Positions 1 through 9,744 of a DNA stretch of 64,000 nucleotides are shown here, in pieces. The position numbers were made by a program, and so were the translations under genes. Every line of letters begins with the position of its first letter. Position 1 is the stretch's first letter. The notes below the pieces were generated by a model. That model made no database searches and was not told the DNA's origin. It saw nothing but the letters and a program-made list of their open reading frames with translations. The DNA is from Candidatus Halocynthiibacter alkanivorans (GTDB lineage: Bacteria; Pseudomonadota; Alphaproteobacteria; Rhodobacterales; Rhodobacteraceae). Where the stretch lies: assembly GCF_003333265.1 (NCBI RefSeq), contig NZ_QOLB01000112.1, positions 46,510-110,509 of the forward strand, in the 5' to 3' direction.

Positions 1-334
1 CTTCAAACGGGTAGAGGTTCACCACCAGCAGATCAATCGCACCGATGTTGTGTTCTTTCATCGCGGCAACGTGGTTGTCATTGTCGCGCAGTGCCAGAAG
101 GCCGCCATGCACCCCCGGGTGCAGGGTCTTCACCCGCCCGTCCATCATTTCCGGATAACCGGTCACATCGGCCACGTCGCGCACTTCAAGCCCGGCATCG
201 CGCAGCGCTTTGGCTGAGCCACCGGTGGACAAGAGTTCAACCCCGCGCGCGGCAAGCGCACGTCCGAGGTCGATCAGACCGGTCTTGTCAGAAACAGAAA
301 GCAAAGCGCGGCGGACGGGATAAAGATCGGTCAT
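1..334 (-). CDS. purH: Bifunctional IMP cyclohydrolase / AICAR transformylase, N-terminal part
   Basis: PurH makes the last two steps of IMP synthesis in the cytoplasm. Only the first 111 codons lie in the window; the gene runs off the left edge. The visible protein begins [20 protein letters not shown] and continues through the MGS-like IMP cyclohydrolase domain, with the family signatures [23 protein letters not shown] and HGGLLA. The downstream transformylase domain cannot be seen. It lies just downstream of the heparinase-like gene (23-36 bp gap, same strand), so it is probably read from the rsmB side. Identification is by recognition of the conserved N-terminal motifs. Confidence 0.93.
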   Translation of the reverse strand, partial: MTDLYPVRRALLSVSDKTGLIDLGRALAARGVELLSTGGSAKALRDAGLEVRDVADVTGYPEMMDGRVKTLHPGVHGGLLALRDNDNHVAAMKEHNIGAIDLLVVNLYPFE

Positions 335-357
335 GGCTGGGTGGCCTCCAGAAAGTA

Positions 358-2121
358 TCATTCAGCTGTCGCACCGTCCCTGGGCCCAAGATCACGCAGG
401 GTCGTGGGGGTTTCCTGCGCTTTGGCCAAAGTCCAGCGGATGCGCGTCGCATAGTCCATTGCGACGCCGCTGAGAACCACTTGTTTGCCTGCACGGGGCT
501 TTAAGCGGCCTTTTTCCAGAAAAACGGACCGTTCCAGCGACAGAGTGGCGCCTCCATCGTGGCGAAATACCCAGATCTCGCCGGATTTAAGTGCCATTGA
601 GACCGCCGTACCGCCCAGATCCAGCGCCACATCCACATCCGGATGCAGGTGAAAGCGGACGGTAAAGGCGCAGCCGGTCGCCCCGTTGCGCGCCATCGCC
701 CGGTCAAACTGCGCCTCATTTTCTTTAGTGATGGTGGCCAGGGTATCTTCGCCGGCAATGCCGCGCCCGTCCGCTGACAGATCAATCTGGCGCACATGGG
801 TCAGCCCATGGGTGGAGACATAGCCATTATGCCCGGCGACAAATCCGGTACCATCCACCGCCTGGCGCGACTCGATGCGGGTGTCATCAGGGAAATCCAT
901 CAGCAGCTCGCGCTGAAAGCCGTTGACCGAGGTGCGCGGCCCGAGACGCGAGGAGGAATAATCTTCCAGCCCGAGCGTGGAATGAGAGGGCGTGGCGCGC
1001 CCGGCACGGCGCCAGTCGGCACCAAAGCTGACACCGGAGCCGCAATTGACCACCAGCGGACGCCGTCCGGAGGTCAGCTCAAACGCCAGGGTGGAGGCGT
1101 GCGCATTCCAGGACATGGGTCCGGAGGGCGGCGAGGCCGCATCCATGATCAGCGTGGTACGCCCGGCGGAGAGCTTGGCAAAACCCATCGACAGGAACGG
1201 GGCAAGACCCGGTTTGATGCCTGAGCTGGCCAGGGCGGAATCGAGCCGGCCCTCCAGCCCGCGCCCGCCGCCGTGAAAGCGGGCAAGGCTGCCATCGGCG
1301 TGGCGCAGGCTGCGCAGCGTCGGCGCGACACGTTCAATGGCGGCGAGATGCGGATTGGAGGCGCGGCGCCCGGCCTCAGACAGCGCCGAGGCCGCCCAGT
1401 TCAGCAGGGTGAAAACGTCCAGCAGTTCCTCGGGGTTGCGGGTCAGGATGCCACCGTGATCGTCGATCTGGTCTTCGCATTCCTGCGCCAGCGCGGTGAT
1501 CGCGGGATCCACATGCTCCTCCATCCCCTCCAGCACGAGACCGGCATAGATCAGCCCGGTCAGGGCTTCAAACCGGGGCAGGCCGGGGCTGGCGACAGAC
1601 CAGCGCCGCGACAGAAACAGGGTTTGCTGCGCCAGAGAGGTCTGAAACGCATGCGTCATGTCCTGACCCTGCCCCGACAGGATCAGCTGCGCGTGGTTGA
1701 TCCAGCGGATCAGCCGGCGTCCGGTCAGGTCCGGGCTCCAGCCCGGGCCGCGCCCGGAGGCATAGCGGGCAAGCCAGTCACGAAGCCAGGTCTGGATCTG
1801 TTCCCGCGCGGCGTAGTCGCCGACCGCCGCCAGATCATCCAGCCAGGTAAAGCCGTGGATTTCTTCGTCAAACCCCTGCCCGGGCGCGGTCAGGTCCCAG
1901 ATGCCCCGTTCCGGGGCCTGAACCAGATAGCCTGCAAACAGAAAATTCCCCGCAAGCAGCTGCCGGCCGCGGCCAAAGGTGCCGATGGTGCGCGGCTCCG
2001 GTTGCGCACAAAAACCGGTCGGCGGGCGCGCCCGCGTGGCGCGGTGCGCGTGAAAGTGGTTCATCCAGCGCGTTTTCCGCGCGGTCCAGCTGTCTGCGTT
2101 GGACACGTGTTGCTGCCTCAT
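358..2121 (-). CDS. Heparinase II/III family protein
   Basis: About 587 residues with the layout of the heparinase II/III-like proteins that sit between rsmB and purH in many Rhodobacterales. The N-terminal half (to about residue 300) is an alpha-helical toroid-like region, with [16 protein letters not shown] near residue 50 and [13 protein letters not shown] near 133. The C-terminal half (about 310-545) is the beta-rich Hepar_II_III domain, with [16 protein letters not shown] around residues 379-394. The family cleaves uronic-acid polysaccharides by elimination, but the substrate here is unknown; there is no clear signal peptide, so a cytoplasmic or cell-wall role is open. An ATG at 2121 and a TTG two codons upstream are both possible starts, and no strong Shine-Dalgarno site is seen. 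Probably co-transcribed after rsmB (74-bp gap). Confidence 0.82.
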   Translation of the reverse strand: MRQQHVSNADSWTARKTRWMNHFHAHRATRARPPTGFCAQPEPRTIGTFGRGRQLLAGNFLFAGYLVQAPERGIWDLTAPGQGFDEEIHGFTWLDDLAAVGDYAAREQIQTWLRDWLARYASGRGPGWSPDLTGRRLIRWINHAQLILSGQGQDMTHAFQTSLAQQTLFLSRRWSVASPGLPRFEALTGLIYAGLVLEGMEEHVDPAITALAQECEDQIDDHGGILTRNPEELLDVFTLLNWAASALSEAGRRASNPHLAAIERVAPTLRSLRHADGSLARFHGGGRGLEGRLDSALASSGIKPGLAPFLSMGFAKLSAGRTTLIMDAASPPSGPMSWNAHASTLAFELTSGRRPLVVNCGSGVSFGADWRRAGRATPSHSTLGLEDYSSSRLGPRTSVNGFQRELLMDFPDDTRIESRQAVDGTGFVAGHNGYVSTHGLTHVRQIDLSADGRGIAGEDTLATITKENEAQFDRAMARNGATGCAFTVRFHLHPDVDVALDLGGTAVSMALKSGEIWVFRHDGGATLSLERSVFLEKGRLKPRAGKQVVLSGVAMDYATRIRWTLAKAQETPTTLRDLGPRDGATAE

Positions 2122-2195
2122 TGCCAAATTTGGTTTGGTCGTTTGAGGTTAGCATAGCCCTGGGCTGCGCCAGTGTCATCGGTAATTGAGGCGGC

Positions 2196-3479
2196 TCAGC
2201 CGGCTTTGCGGAACAGGGTGATAAAGAAACCGTCCATGCCGCCGTGCTCAGCCCAGAAATCGGGCCGCAGACGCAGGCCGCCGTCTTCGCCGACCCAGGC
2301 AGGGTCGACCCCCGGCACCAGCAACGCATCCCGTTCGATACGCATGTCGGAATGGCGGGTCAGCGCGTCGCGCAGCTGCTCTTCGCCCTCGTCAATCAGC
2401 AGTGAACAGGTGCAGTAGATCATGCGCCCGCCAGGTTTGAGCAGCGCCCAGGCCCGGTCGATCATATATTCCTGCAACTCGAACAAGCCGGGGAAATCAC
2501 TGCCATCTTTGGCTTGCGGCAGGTCGGGGTGACGGCGGATTGTACCCGTTGCAGTACAGGGCGCATCCAGCAGGATGGCGTCAAATTGGGGCGCTTCAAA
2601 TTCCAGCGCGTCGGCCGTCACAGTGGTGGCGGACAGACCGGTGCGGGTCAGGTTTTCGCTCAGCCGCTGCAAGCGCCGCTCGGAAATATCCAGCGCAGTG
2701 ACTTCGGCGCCGGCAGCGGCCAGCTGCATGGTTTTGCCGCCGGGTGCGGCGCACATATCCAGCACTGTCTCGCCGGGCTGTGCGTTCAGAATGCGCGCCG
2801 GAAGGGCTGCCGCTGCGTCCTGCACCCACCAGTCGCCCGCGTCATATCCGGGCAGGGCCGAGACCTGGGCCGCATCAGACAGACGCACAGACCCCGTCGG
2901 CAATAAAACGCCACCAAGCCGGTTGGCAAGTTCTGCGCCATCACCTTTGGCGGTCAGATCCAGCGGCGCGCCGGCGAGATGGGCTGATTCGATGGCGGCG
3001 ACGATGTCTTTGCCAAAATCAGCGAGCAACACTTTGCGCAGCCATTTGGGCAGACGCGGTTCCGGCAGTTTGTCCCAGGCCGCCGGGCCGCTGTCTGCGA
3101 CCTTGCGCAGCACTGCATTGACCAGGCCGGAAAAATGCCGCGCTTTGCCGCCCGCCTGCACCACCGCCACCAGCGAATTGACCACGCCGTGCGCCGCGGC
3201 TTGTTCGACGCAGAGCTCGTAAGTGCCCAGCCGCAGTGTCGACATCACCGTGTCGGAGGGGCGTTTTTTCAGAAAGGGGCCGAGGATCCGGTCGCAACGG
3301 TCGAAGTTGCGCAGGGCGCCCAGCGCGAGGCGCTGGGCGCGGGCGCGGTCTTCGGGCTCCAGCCGCGACAGGATTTTGGGCATCACTTCCGGGAGCAGGC
3401 GGCCTTCGGCCACCGCATCCAGCAACAAGACCGCTGCGCGGCGGGGGGCGTATCCTGGCAGGGGCTGTTTCTGCGCCAT
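2196..3479 (-). CDS. rsmB: 16S rRNA (cytosine-967-C5) methyltransferase RsmB-like
   Basis: A 427-residue RsmB/NOP-family enzyme that methylates a cytosine of 16S rRNA with S-adenosylmethionine. The N-terminal 140 residues are a NusB-like RNA-binding domain. The Rossmann methyltransferase domain follows, with SAM motif VLDMCAAPGGKT (239-250), motif IV DAPC with Cys308, and motif VI YCTCS with Cys358, the expected nucleophile/release cysteine pair. The frame stays open far upstream, but the start at MAQKQPLPGYAPRR (3479) fits the family's usual N terminus; the upstream extension would overlap the divergent DUF1674 gene. The symbol is given by family; a paralogous specificity cannot be excluded. 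Confidence 0.88.
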   Translation of the reverse strand: MAQKQPLPGYAPRRAAVLLLDAVAEGRLLPEVMPKILSRLEPEDRARAQRLALGALRNFDRCDRILGPFLKKRPSDTVMSTLRLGTYELCVEQAAAHGVVNSLVAVVQAGGKARHFSGLVNAVLRKVADSGPAAWDKLPEPRLPKWLRKVLLADFGKDIVAAIESAHLAGAPLDLTAKGDGAELANRLGGVLLPTGSVRLSDAAQVSALPGYDAGDWWVQDAAAALPARILNAQPGETVLDMCAAPGGKTMQLAAAGAEVTALDISERRLQRLSENLTRTGLSATTVTADALEFEAPQFDAILLDAPCTATGTIRRHPDLPQAKDGSDFPGLFELQEYMIDRAWALLKPGGRMIYCTCSLLIDEGEEQLRDALTRHSDMRIERDALLVPGVDPAWVGEDGGLRLRPDFWAEHGGMDGFFITLFRKAG

Positions 3480-3569
3480 GGTGATGTCCTTTGTATGAGC
3501 TGGTCTGTGGCTTGTTCTATGGGTCCGATGCCGTATATCAACAAGGAGAACATCACAAGGAGTGCGGCA

Positions 3570-3752
3570 ATGAGTGCCTCTGAGACCCCTGAGCTGCCGG
3601 CAGCGGCAAAACGCGCGCTGGCCGAGGCAGAAGAACGCCGCAAGCTGGCCGCAGACAGGCCAGGCCTGGCGCCGGAACTTGGCGGTCGTGACGGGCCGGA
3701 GCCGGTGCGCTTTGGCGACTGGGAAAAAAAGGGAATCGCTGTCGATTTCTGA
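3570..3752 (+). CDS. DUF1674 / SDHAF4-like succinate dehydrogenase assembly factor
   Basis: A 60-residue protein whose C-terminal half carries the DUF1674 signature: ELGGRDGPEPVRFGDWEKKG followed by a terminal DF. This domain is shared with the mitochondrial protein SDHAF4 and bacterial relatives, which bind the flavinylated succinate dehydrogenase subunit and help assemble complex II. The first 30 residues are an Ala/Glu/Arg-rich helix. The start was chosen at ATG 3570 because AAGGAG lies 8 bases upstream; longer readings of the frame run through rsmB on the other strand and are not credible. It is divergent from rsmB. The family match is strong; the role here is inferred. Confidence 0.85.
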   Translation: MSASETPELPAAAKRALAEAEERRKLAADRPGLAPELGGRDGPEPVRFGDWEKKGIAVDF

Positions 3753-3839
3753 CCGGCGCAACCGGCGGCCAATAGCGGGTGGCCGGGTCAGCTGGCAGTG
3801 ACAGACGAACAGCGGCGCAGGCGTTTTGCGCAACAATAG

Positions 3840-3887
3840 CAAAAAGAAGAGGGGGGCGCGCGCCACGCAGTGGCGCGCGCCCCCCTC
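3840..3887 (-). terminator. Rho-independent terminator after dapB
   Basis: An 18-bp uninterrupted inverted repeat (3849-3866 with 3870-3887) closes on a 3-base loop. On the minus strand it is followed by TCTTCTTTTTGC. It starts 26 bp past the dapB stop codon, so it should terminate dapB. It may also act on read-through from the DUF1674 side, although the plus-strand U-run is poor. Confidence 0.85.
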
Positions 3888-3912
3888 TGCGCTCAGCTAC
3901 AACTGGCCCGTA

Positions 3913-4722
3913 TTACAGGCCGAGCACGTCCATCATATCGTACTCACCGGCAGGTTTTCCCTGCCCCCAGAGCGCCGCGCGCAGCGCGCCTTTGGCAAAC
4001 AGGCTGCGATCCGAGGCCACGTGGCGCAGCACGATGCGTTCCCCTGCACCGGCAAACAGCACGTCATGTTCGCCGACAATATCGCCACCACGGATGGCGG
4101 AAAATCCGATGTCGCCGCGTTTGCGCGCCCCGGTGATGCCGTCCCGGCCGGAGTCAGAGACATCTGCCAGCGCAACACCCCGGCCCTCGGCCGCGGCCTG
4201 ACCCAGCATCAGCGCAGTGCCCGACGGCGCATCGACTTTTTGATTATGATGGGCCTCGACCACTTCAATATCGAAGTCCTCATCCAGCGCCGCAGCGACA
4301 ATTTTTGTCAGTTTGGTCAGCAAGTTAACGCCAAGGCTCATATTTCCGGCGCGCACGATCACCGTGTCTTTGCCAGCGGGCGCCAGCTGCGCGATTTCGC
4401 CATCATTCATGCCGGTGGTGCCGATTACATGCACCACACCGGCACGCGCAGCGGCGGCGGCAAAAGCGATGGTGGCCTGAGGCGCGGTGAAATCGATCAC
4501 CGCATCCGCTCCGGCGAGAGTGGCGTCCACATCATCAGAAACCGTGACGCCCAGCGCCGCACCGCCCATGCAGGTGCCGATATCGGCGCCGACCCAGCCG
4601 TGACCAGGGCGTTCCAGCGCGCCAACCAACCGGCAGCGCTCTGACGCGGTCACCGCTTTGATGAGCATCTGCCCCATCCGGCCCGAAGCCCCGGTTACAA
4701 CAATCCCAATTTTATCACCCAT
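3913..4722 (-). CDS. dapB: 4-hydroxy-tetrahydrodipicolinate reductase
   Basis: A 269-residue DapB reducing the hydrated dihydrodipicolinate intermediate with NAD(P)H in lysine/diaminopimelate synthesis. Visible features are the Rossmann motif VTGASGRMG (9-17), DFTAP (77-81), GTTG (101-104), the catalytic block [15 protein letters not shown] with His158/His159 and Lys162, and the C-terminal [11 protein letters not shown]. Length is typical. The frame extends far upstream, but ATG 4722 is preceded by AGGAG at good spacing and opens with the standard Rossmann strand. It is divergent from rbfA. Confidence 0.95.
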   Translation of the reverse strand: MGDKIGIVVTGASGRMGQMLIKAVTASERCRLVGALERPGHGWVGADIGTCMGGAALGVTVSDDVDATLAGADAVIDFTAPQATIAFAAAAARAGVVHVIGTTGMNDGEIAQLAPAGKDTVIVRAGNMSLGVNLLTKLTKIVAAALDEDFDIEVVEAHHNQKVDAPSGTALMLGQAAAEGRGVALADVSDSGRDGITGARKRGDIGFSAIRGGDIVGEHDVLFAGAGERIVLRHVASDRSLFAKGALRAALWGQGKPAGEYDMMDVLGL

Positions 4723-4803
4723 GCGCCTGGCTCCTGTCCATTTCCCCTTCAATAAACCAAAGCCGTTATTGCATGAAAGCGCAATCGGGCTTATTTGGCG
4801 CCC

Positions 4804-5244
4804 ATGGCAAAGAATAAACATACCAGCGCGGGCCCGTCCCAGCGCCAGCTGCGCGTCGGCGAACTGATCCGCCGCAACCTGTCTCAGATCCTGGGCCGGA
4901 GTGAAATCCATGACCCGGATCTCAATCGCATGATGATCACTGTGGGCGAGGTTACCGTCACCGGTGACCTGAGCATCGCCACCGCCTTTGTGCTGCCGCT
5001 CGGTGGCCAGGGTCAGCAGGAGGCCCTTGAGGCACTGCGGCGCAACAAGGGTGAGATCCGTCACCTGGTGTCGCAGATGATGCGCCTGCGTCACGCGCCG
5101 GAAATCCGTTTCCGCATCGATGACACCTATGAGCAGATGGACAGGACCAAGCGTCTGTTTGAAGACGACAACGTGCGCCGCGACCTGGTTCAGAAAGCGG
5201 ATGACACCGCAGCGCCCTCTGATGAAGACAGCGGAGAGGCGTAA
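4804..5244 (+). CDS. rbfA: 30S ribosome-binding factor RbfA
   Basis: A 146-residue KH-type protein that binds the immature 30S subunit near the 5' helix of 16S rRNA during maturation and cold adaptation. Family features are [14 protein letters not shown] near the N terminus, [19 protein letters not shown], and the [16 protein letters not shown] block. A TTG at 4795 is in frame, but ATG 4804 (MAKNKH) is the more usual start. The acidic C-terminal tail (about 20 residues, [14 protein letters not shown]) is longer than in E. coli but common in alphaproteobacteria. Its stop overlaps the truB start (TAATG), so the two are translationally coupled. Confidence 0.93.
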   Translation: MAKNKHTSAGPSQRQLRVGELIRRNLSQILGRSEIHDPDLNRMMITVGEVTVTGDLSIATAFVLPLGGQGQQEALEALRRNKGEIRHLVSQMMRLRHAPEIRFRIDDTYEQMDRTKRLFEDDNVRRDLVQKADDTAAPSDEDSGEA

Positions 5245-6149
5245 TGGCACGCCGCAAAAAGGGCCGTGACATTCATGGCTGGCTGATCGTCGACAAACCC
5301 GCCGGCATCAGTTCCAACGCCGTGGTCAACAAGGTTCGCTGGGCGATGGACGCCAACAAAGCAGGCCATGCGGGCACGCTTGATCCCGAAGCGACCGGGG
5401 TGCTGGCGGTGGCGCTGGGCGAAGCGACCAAGACAGTGCCCTATGTCACCGACGCGCTGAAAGCCTACCGCTTTGTGGTACGGCTCGGTGCGGCGACCAA
5501 TACCGACGATATGGAAGGCGAAGTGATTGCGACGTCCGATCTGCGCCCGACGGATGCGCAGATCAGCGCCGCCCTGCCCGCCTTTACCGGTGACATCCAG
5601 CAGGTGCCACCAAAGTTCTCTGCGGTGAAAATCGACGGGCAGCGCGCCTATAAGCTGGCGCGTGACGACGCCGAGTTCGAGATCGCCGCGCGGCCGCTGT
5701 ATGTGGATGAGCTGCGGCTGATTTCCCGCCCAGATGCGGACCACGCCGAGCTTGAAATGGTGTGTGGCAAGGGTGGCTATGTGCGGGCCATCGCGCGCGA
5801 CCTGGGCGCGGCGCTTGGCTGTCTTGGCCATGTGCATCACCTGCGCCGAATCTGGTCCGGGCAATGGGAAGCAGATGACGGCGTCTCAATGGAGCTGGTG
5901 GATGAGCTGGCCAAAACCGGTGAGCTGGACCAGTATCTGCGGCCGCTGGAAGACGGGCTGCATGATCTGCCGGAGCTGCGCGTAGCCGGGGACGGTGCGA
6001 CAAAGCTGCGCCATGGCAACCCTGGCCTGGTCTATCCGGGCGAGGCAGAATATGGCGACGAGGCCTGGGCCTCGGAAGACGGCAAAGCGGTTGCAGTCGG
6101 ACGTCTGCGTGGCAGCGAGCTGCACCCGAGCCGGGTGTTCAACCAGTAG
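5244..6149 (+). CDS. truB: tRNA pseudouridine-55 synthase TruB
   Basis: A 301-residue TruB that isomerises U55 in the T-loop of tRNAs. Motif [14 protein letters not shown] carries the catalytic Asp47; also seen are VDKPAGISS near the start, [17 protein letters not shown], and [12 protein letters not shown]. The C-terminal 80 residues form the small RNA-binding extension. It overlaps rbfA by one base; rbfA-truB is a conserved pair. Confidence 0.95.
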   Translation: MARRKKGRDIHGWLIVDKPAGISSNAVVNKVRWAMDANKAGHAGTLDPEATGVLAVALGEATKTVPYVTDALKAYRFVVRLGAATNTDDMEGEVIATSDLRPTDAQISAALPAFTGDIQQVPPKFSAVKIDGQRAYKLARDDAEFEIAARPLYVDELRLISRPDADHAELEMVCGKGGYVRAIARDLGAALGCLGHVHHLRRIWSGQWEADDGVSMELVDELAKTGELDQYLRPLEDGLHDLPELRVAGDGATKLRHGNPGLVYPGEAEYGDEAWASEDGKAVAVGRLRGSELHPSRVFNQ

Positions 6150-6195
6150 CCAGGCCTGCAGACCAGGAGCGACCGGGATTGCAATGGGCTGAAAT

Positions 6196-6247
6196 TCCGC
6201 CGCCGGGGAGGCCTCCGGCGGGGATATTTAAGCCAAAAAGAAACCGG
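6196..6247 (+). repeat. GC hairpin plus GGATATTTA.GCCAAAAAGAAA intergenic element, copy 1
   Basis: A GC-rich inverted repeat (CCGCCGG ... CCGGCGG) is followed at 6222-6247 by a 26-base tail of the form GGATATTTA-A-GCCAAAAAG, then AAACCGG. The tail recurs on the opposite strand at 52397-52422 with two differences. It lies just after truB and probably ends that transcript. From memory this hairpin plus ATATTT arrangement is frequent between genes in Rhodobacterales; that part is not tested here. Confidence 0.6.
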
Positions 6248-6279
6248 GCGTTTAAGCCACACACAGGGATGCGCGCGCG

Positions 6280-6828
6280 ATGATCACCCGGACACATGTC
6301 AAAGGCGATGCGGCCTCGGTTGCGGTCTATTCTGACTGCGAGCGCTACCGCTACTCATTGAGCCGGGTCTGGGACGCGGCCGGCAAACGGGCGCTGTTTA
6401 TCATGCTCAACCCGTCCACCGCGACCGAAGTGCAGAATGACCCGACGGTGGAGCGCTGTGAGAGGCGCGCCCGCACGCTTGGATATGGTGCGTTCTGTGT
6501 CACCAATATTTTTGCCTGGCGCGACACCGATCCGAAAAAAATGCGCGGCGCAGCGGACCCGGTGGGGCCGGAAAATGACGCCAGTATTCTGGGGTTTTGT
6601 GGCTGGGCGGATCGGATCATCTGTGGCTGGGGCACCCATGGCGCCCATCTGGGGCGCGGGCCCGAGGTTGAGGCGGTTTTGCGCGCCACCGGAATGCCGC
6701 TGTATCACCTGGGGCTGAGCAAAGCCGGGCATCCCAAACACCCGCTGTATATCGCCTATGTGCAGCAGCCGGAACTGTGGTCCCTGCCAGTCGGTGCTGT
6801 GCAACGCGGCGCCGGGCCGGGCAGTTAG
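6280..6828 (+). CDS. DUF1643 domain-containing protein
   Basis: A 182-residue protein matching DUF1643: YRYSLSRVWD near residue 25, the signature FIMLNPSTATEVQNDPTVERCERRA (about 45-69), then FCVTNIFAWRDTDP and a C-terminal YHLGLSKAGHPKHPLYI. Members are often annotated only as hypothetical; no enzymatic activity is established to my knowledge. No signal peptide or membrane segment is visible, so it is probably cytoplasmic. It stands alone after truB and is convergent with the RTX-like gene. Confidence 0.8.
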   Translation: MITRTHVKGDAASVAVYSDCERYRYSLSRVWDAAGKRALFIMLNPSTATEVQNDPTVERCERRARTLGYGAFCVTNIFAWRDTDPKKMRGAADPVGPENDASILGFCGWADRIICGWGTHGAHLGRGPEVEAVLRATGMPLYHLGLSKAGHPKHPLYIAYVQQPELWSLPVGAVQRGAGPGS

Positions 6829-7009
6829 GGTCCCGGCCAGGGCCCCGGCCGCGGCAATCAGGGCTGTTATACTGTGGTGGTGAGGGGCCGCTCCCCGGTG
6901 ATCTGGTCCGCGAATCGCTGCGGGTATCGGCGCCCGGGCTGCTGCCGGGAATTGAGCGCATGGCGATGCCTCATCCGACGGCGGAGTCTGATCCAGTGCG
7001 GGCGACGCG

Positions 7010-7044
<35 letters not shown>

Positions 7045-7116
7045 CGCCTGAACCTCAACCGGTGACCAGCCACCTCCAGTTTTGGAGCCGCTTTGGGGGC
7101 CGCTTTGGGGGCCTGT

Positions 7117-8262
7117 TCAGGCGTCGTCTCCGGCGTCGACAAATACGTCCGCAGTGCTGGCTCCGGGCGCGTCCTGCAGCAGCGCCACCATTTCCCCGTT
7201 CACCAACACCCGCGCGTCAAGCCCGTCCGGGGTGGCAATAACCTCAATGCTGTAGCCCTCCGGTCCGGGATCGGGGCTCAGCGTCACCCGCAGCATGTCT
7301 TCTCCAGGGGTGAAATCAGTGATCCGGGCATAACCCACATCCGCATCGGTGTCGTACCAGAGCCAGAACGTATCCTGGCCCGCACCGCCGGTGGCGGTAT
7401 CACCGGCGTAGATATCCAGGTCATCATCATTGCTGCTGCCTGTCACCGGTGCGTCCACTGTGTCGGGGTTTTGTGGGGGCAGCGCGACCTCGCCCCCCTC
7501 GGGCCCGGGCTCATCAGGTTCAATCACCGGGGCAAGCGCCACATCGCCGGGGTCAGAACCGCCACCGGTGAGATCGGGCTCAATCACCGGCTGCAACGGC
7601 GCATCTGCGGCGGAATCACCACCCTCGTTACCATCACCGTCCCCCCCGGTACCCTCATCGCTACCTTCACCACCGCCGTCTGCATTCCCAGCGTCGTCCG
7701 CAGGCAGCAGCAGATCGGCGAGCGCGGCAGCGCTGGTGTCGCCGGTTACGGGATCGCTCAGCACCAGGTCAATATCGCCCAGCGGCACCGTTTCATGGCC
7801 GGCAAATCTCAGGGTAAATCCGTCGCCCTCAAGTGGCTGGTAGCTCAGCTCCGCGGCGGTGCCGTCTTCTGCCAGGCCGAGGGTAAATTCACCGGTGCCA
7901 CCGTCCGCCAGGGCGAGCGTCAGGTGATCCTCTCCAGCAATAAAATCCGCCAGTTCGGTGTCGCCCTGCCCGGATTCAAAAAAGATGTCGCGGCCGGGAT
8001 CAGACCCCTCCGACCCGGGTGGTTCCGCCAGTTCATCTGGTGGGGTAACATAGTCAGCCGCCTCGGGCGACAAAACGCTTTCGTCTGATTTGAGCGCATC
8101 AAGTATGTCGCCACCCGCTGTGGTCGCGCCGGTTTCATTTTGACCGCCGGCAGCCATATCGTCATCCGCGCCTGGCCCGGCATCACCCTCGCTGTCTGCT
8201 TCCCCCAGCAGGGGCAGCACAGCCATGGGCAAAACGCCCAGAAGAAGAAGTGCAAATATCAT
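7117..8262 (-). CDS. Acidic exported protein with degenerate RTX-like C terminus
   Basis: A 381-residue, strongly acidic protein. Residues 1-19 (MIFALLLLGVLPMAVLPLL) form a signal anchor. Two similar modules follow: one near residue 95-180 (GQGDTELADFIAGEDHLTLAL) and one near 280-370 (NDDDLDIYAGDTATGGAGQDTFWL, then ARITDFTPGEDMLRVTL). These resemble the last turn and C-terminal cap of hemolysin-type calcium-binding (RTX) or serralysin-like domains, but only one degenerate GGxGxD-like repeat remains. A Gly/Asp/Glu/Pro-rich linker joins the modules, with a repeated PVIEPD motif. The start is ATG 8262 with a weak CAGGG upstream. Function is unknown; calcium binding and surface display are inferences. 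Confidence 0.65.
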   Translation of the reverse strand: MIFALLLLGVLPMAVLPLLGEADSEGDAGPGADDDMAAGGQNETGATTAGGDILDALKSDESVLSPEAADYVTPPDELAEPPGSEGSDPGRDIFFESGQGDTELADFIAGEDHLTLALADGGTGEFTLGLAEDGTAAELSYQPLEGDGFTLRFAGHETVPLGDIDLVLSDPVTGDTSAAALADLLLPADDAGNADGGGEGSDEGTGGDGDGNEGGDSAADAPLQPVIEPDLTGGGSDPGDVALAPVIEPDEPGPEGGEVALPPQNPDTVDAPVTGSSNDDDLDIYAGDTATGGAGQDTFWLWYDTDADVGYARITDFTPGEDMLRVTLSPDPGPEGYSIEVIATPDGLDARVLVNGEMVALLQDAPGASTADVFVDAGDDA

Positions 8263-8874
8263 TTACAACCCTGTTTCAACAACGAATGGCAGGCAGGCTA
8301 ACATGCGGAACACAGGGTGAACGGGCGATAAATACTTAAAATGCGCGATAAATGGATAAGGTTGCGGACTGGCTAATAACTTTTTTGCCATTGGCCAAGG
8401 AGAGGCGCTTTCCGGGGCCAGGGAAATACTCCTGATCCGTATCAGTGCGGCTATGCACCGCCCGTAGCGGGCGATACGGGGCTGAGCGGGCAGAATCGCA
8501 ACTGGCCGGCCTTTTGCGCTGGCACGGCGCGTCAGTTGTGAATCGCGGCCTCTGGCATGGCAGCGGCGCTTTGCCCTGGTCAGGACCCGGGCAAAGCACC
8601 TTCCGGGCGCGCCGTCCAGGCCTGCTTTCAGGGCGCAGACAGGCTGCAGACAGGTTGGGAAGGGGCGCGGCGGGACGCTGACGGAACAGAGGAGGGGCGG
8701 GCAGAAGGCTGCGAAACGGGGCGCCGGTCTTGCCGCCACAGCAATCAGGGCCACCGCACCCCATGCGGTAGCATCCGGCGGTAACATACGCGCCGCAGCA
8801 TTCGCGCCGCACCATTTTCCGCCTGCCGGCGACACGGTTGTTTACTTGCCCCGGCGGGCTGTTACACAGGTGGA
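8263..8874. other. 612-bp intergenic region, no supported gene
   Basis: Lies between the divergent RTX-like and DUF5665 genes, so it must hold both promoters. The RTX-proximal 150 bp are AT-richer and contain GCGATAAAT twice (near 8321 and 8347). A short hairpin CGCCCG-TAG-CGGGCG lies near 8459-8474. Frames open on both strands have no recognisable motifs and I do not call them. Confidence 0.5.
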
Positions 8875-9159
8875 ATGACTGCATTGGACCCGGAAACAGA
8901 ATCAGAACTGACCGCGCTGCGCAAAGAAATGGCCCGGTTGAACAACCACCGTTTTGTGCGCATCCACAACTCCACCGCCCGGCTGATGGGGTATCAGTTC
9001 CTGCGCGGGCTGGCCTTTGGGCTTGGCTCGGTTGTCGGGGCGACAATATTGGTCTCTACAGTGGCTTATCTGCTTGCTCAGGTTGATTTTATTCCCATTC
9101 TTGGGGACTGGGCCAAGCAGATCGCGGCGGAGATCCGGCTGGGCAATGGCAGCCTGTGA
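8875..9159 (+). CDS. DUF5665 domain-containing membrane protein
   Basis: A 94-residue protein. Residues 5-25 form a charged helix (DPETESELTALRKEMARLNN). The family core HRFVRIHNSTARLMGYQFLRGLAFGLGSVVGATIL follows, and one transmembrane segment spans about 46-68. The C-terminal segment (PILGDWAKQIAAEI) is amphipathic. The sequence pattern fits DUF5665, whose function is not known to me. The gene stands alone upstream of rpsO and may share its transcript. Confidence 0.75.
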   Translation: MTALDPETESELTALRKEMARLNNHRFVRIHNSTARLMGYQFLRGLAFGLGSVVGATILVSTVAYLLAQVDFIPILGDWAKQIAAEIRLGNGSL

Positions 9160-9321
9160 GACGAAAGTCTTTTCTTTTGAGCCAATTTCGACTATACGCG
9201 CGAAATCTTGCCCTTCCGGGTGAGGTATTGTGTTCCTCCGCTTGCGGAAGAGCCACTCCACGGGCCCTGCTGGACGACATCCCGGCCTGCGCCATCACAC
9301 TAACCTTTTAAGGAGACCCCG

Positions 9322-9591
9322 ATGTCGATCACAGTTGAAGAAAAAACACGTCTGATCAAAGAATTCGGTCTGAAAGAAGGCGACACTGGTTCGCCCGAAG
9401 TTCAGGTTGCGATCCTGACCTCGCGTATCACGACGCTGACTGAGCATTTCAAAACCCACAAAAAAGACAACCACGGTCGTCGTGGTCTTTTGAAAATGGT
9501 TGCTCTGCGCCGGAAACTTCTGGACTACACCAAATCCAAAGATGTGGCACGTTACCAGTCGCTGATCCAGCGTCTCGGCATCCGCCGCTAA
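9322..9591 (+). CDS. rpsO: 30S ribosomal protein S15
   Basis: An 89-residue S15, the exact usual length, binding the central domain of 16S rRNA. Typical blocks are [50 protein letters not shown] and the C-terminal [17 protein letters not shown] lies 7 bases before the ATG. The conserved rpsO-pnp order is kept. The 160-bp leader (9160-9321) is long enough for autoregulation by S15 but I could not draw a specific structure. Confidence 0.97.
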   Translation: MSITVEEKTRLIKEFGLKEGDTGSPEVQVAILTSRITTLTEHFKTHKKDNHGRRGLLKMVALRRKLLDYTKSKDVARYQSLIQRLGIRR

Positions 9592-9596
9592 CAACG

Positions 9597-9627
9597 AAAA
9601 GCGCGCCTTTCGGGGCGCGTTTTTTTT
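9597..9627 (+). terminator. Terminator / attenuator between rpsO and pnp
   Basis: A 6-bp GC stem CGCGCC / GGCGCG (9602-9607 with 9614-9619) is followed by eight T residues, starting 10 bp after the rpsO stop. It should end most rpsO transcripts and leave pnp partly dependent on read-through or its own promoter in the remaining 120 bp. Confidence 0.85.
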
Positions 9628-9744
9628 GCCGCCGGAGCACCGGGCTTCACGTTCCGGGCGACATGCAAAAGACGAGGCCACGGGCAAGACAGCCCGTACG
9701 CAATCGGGGGGCGGAAGGGCCGCATCCCCAAATTAGGAAACGTT

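Noticed and set aside
9160..9321. Promoter before rpsO (TATACG near 9193)
   Set aside because: A -10-like TATACG exists, but no -35 lies at proper spacing, so it is not listed as a feature.
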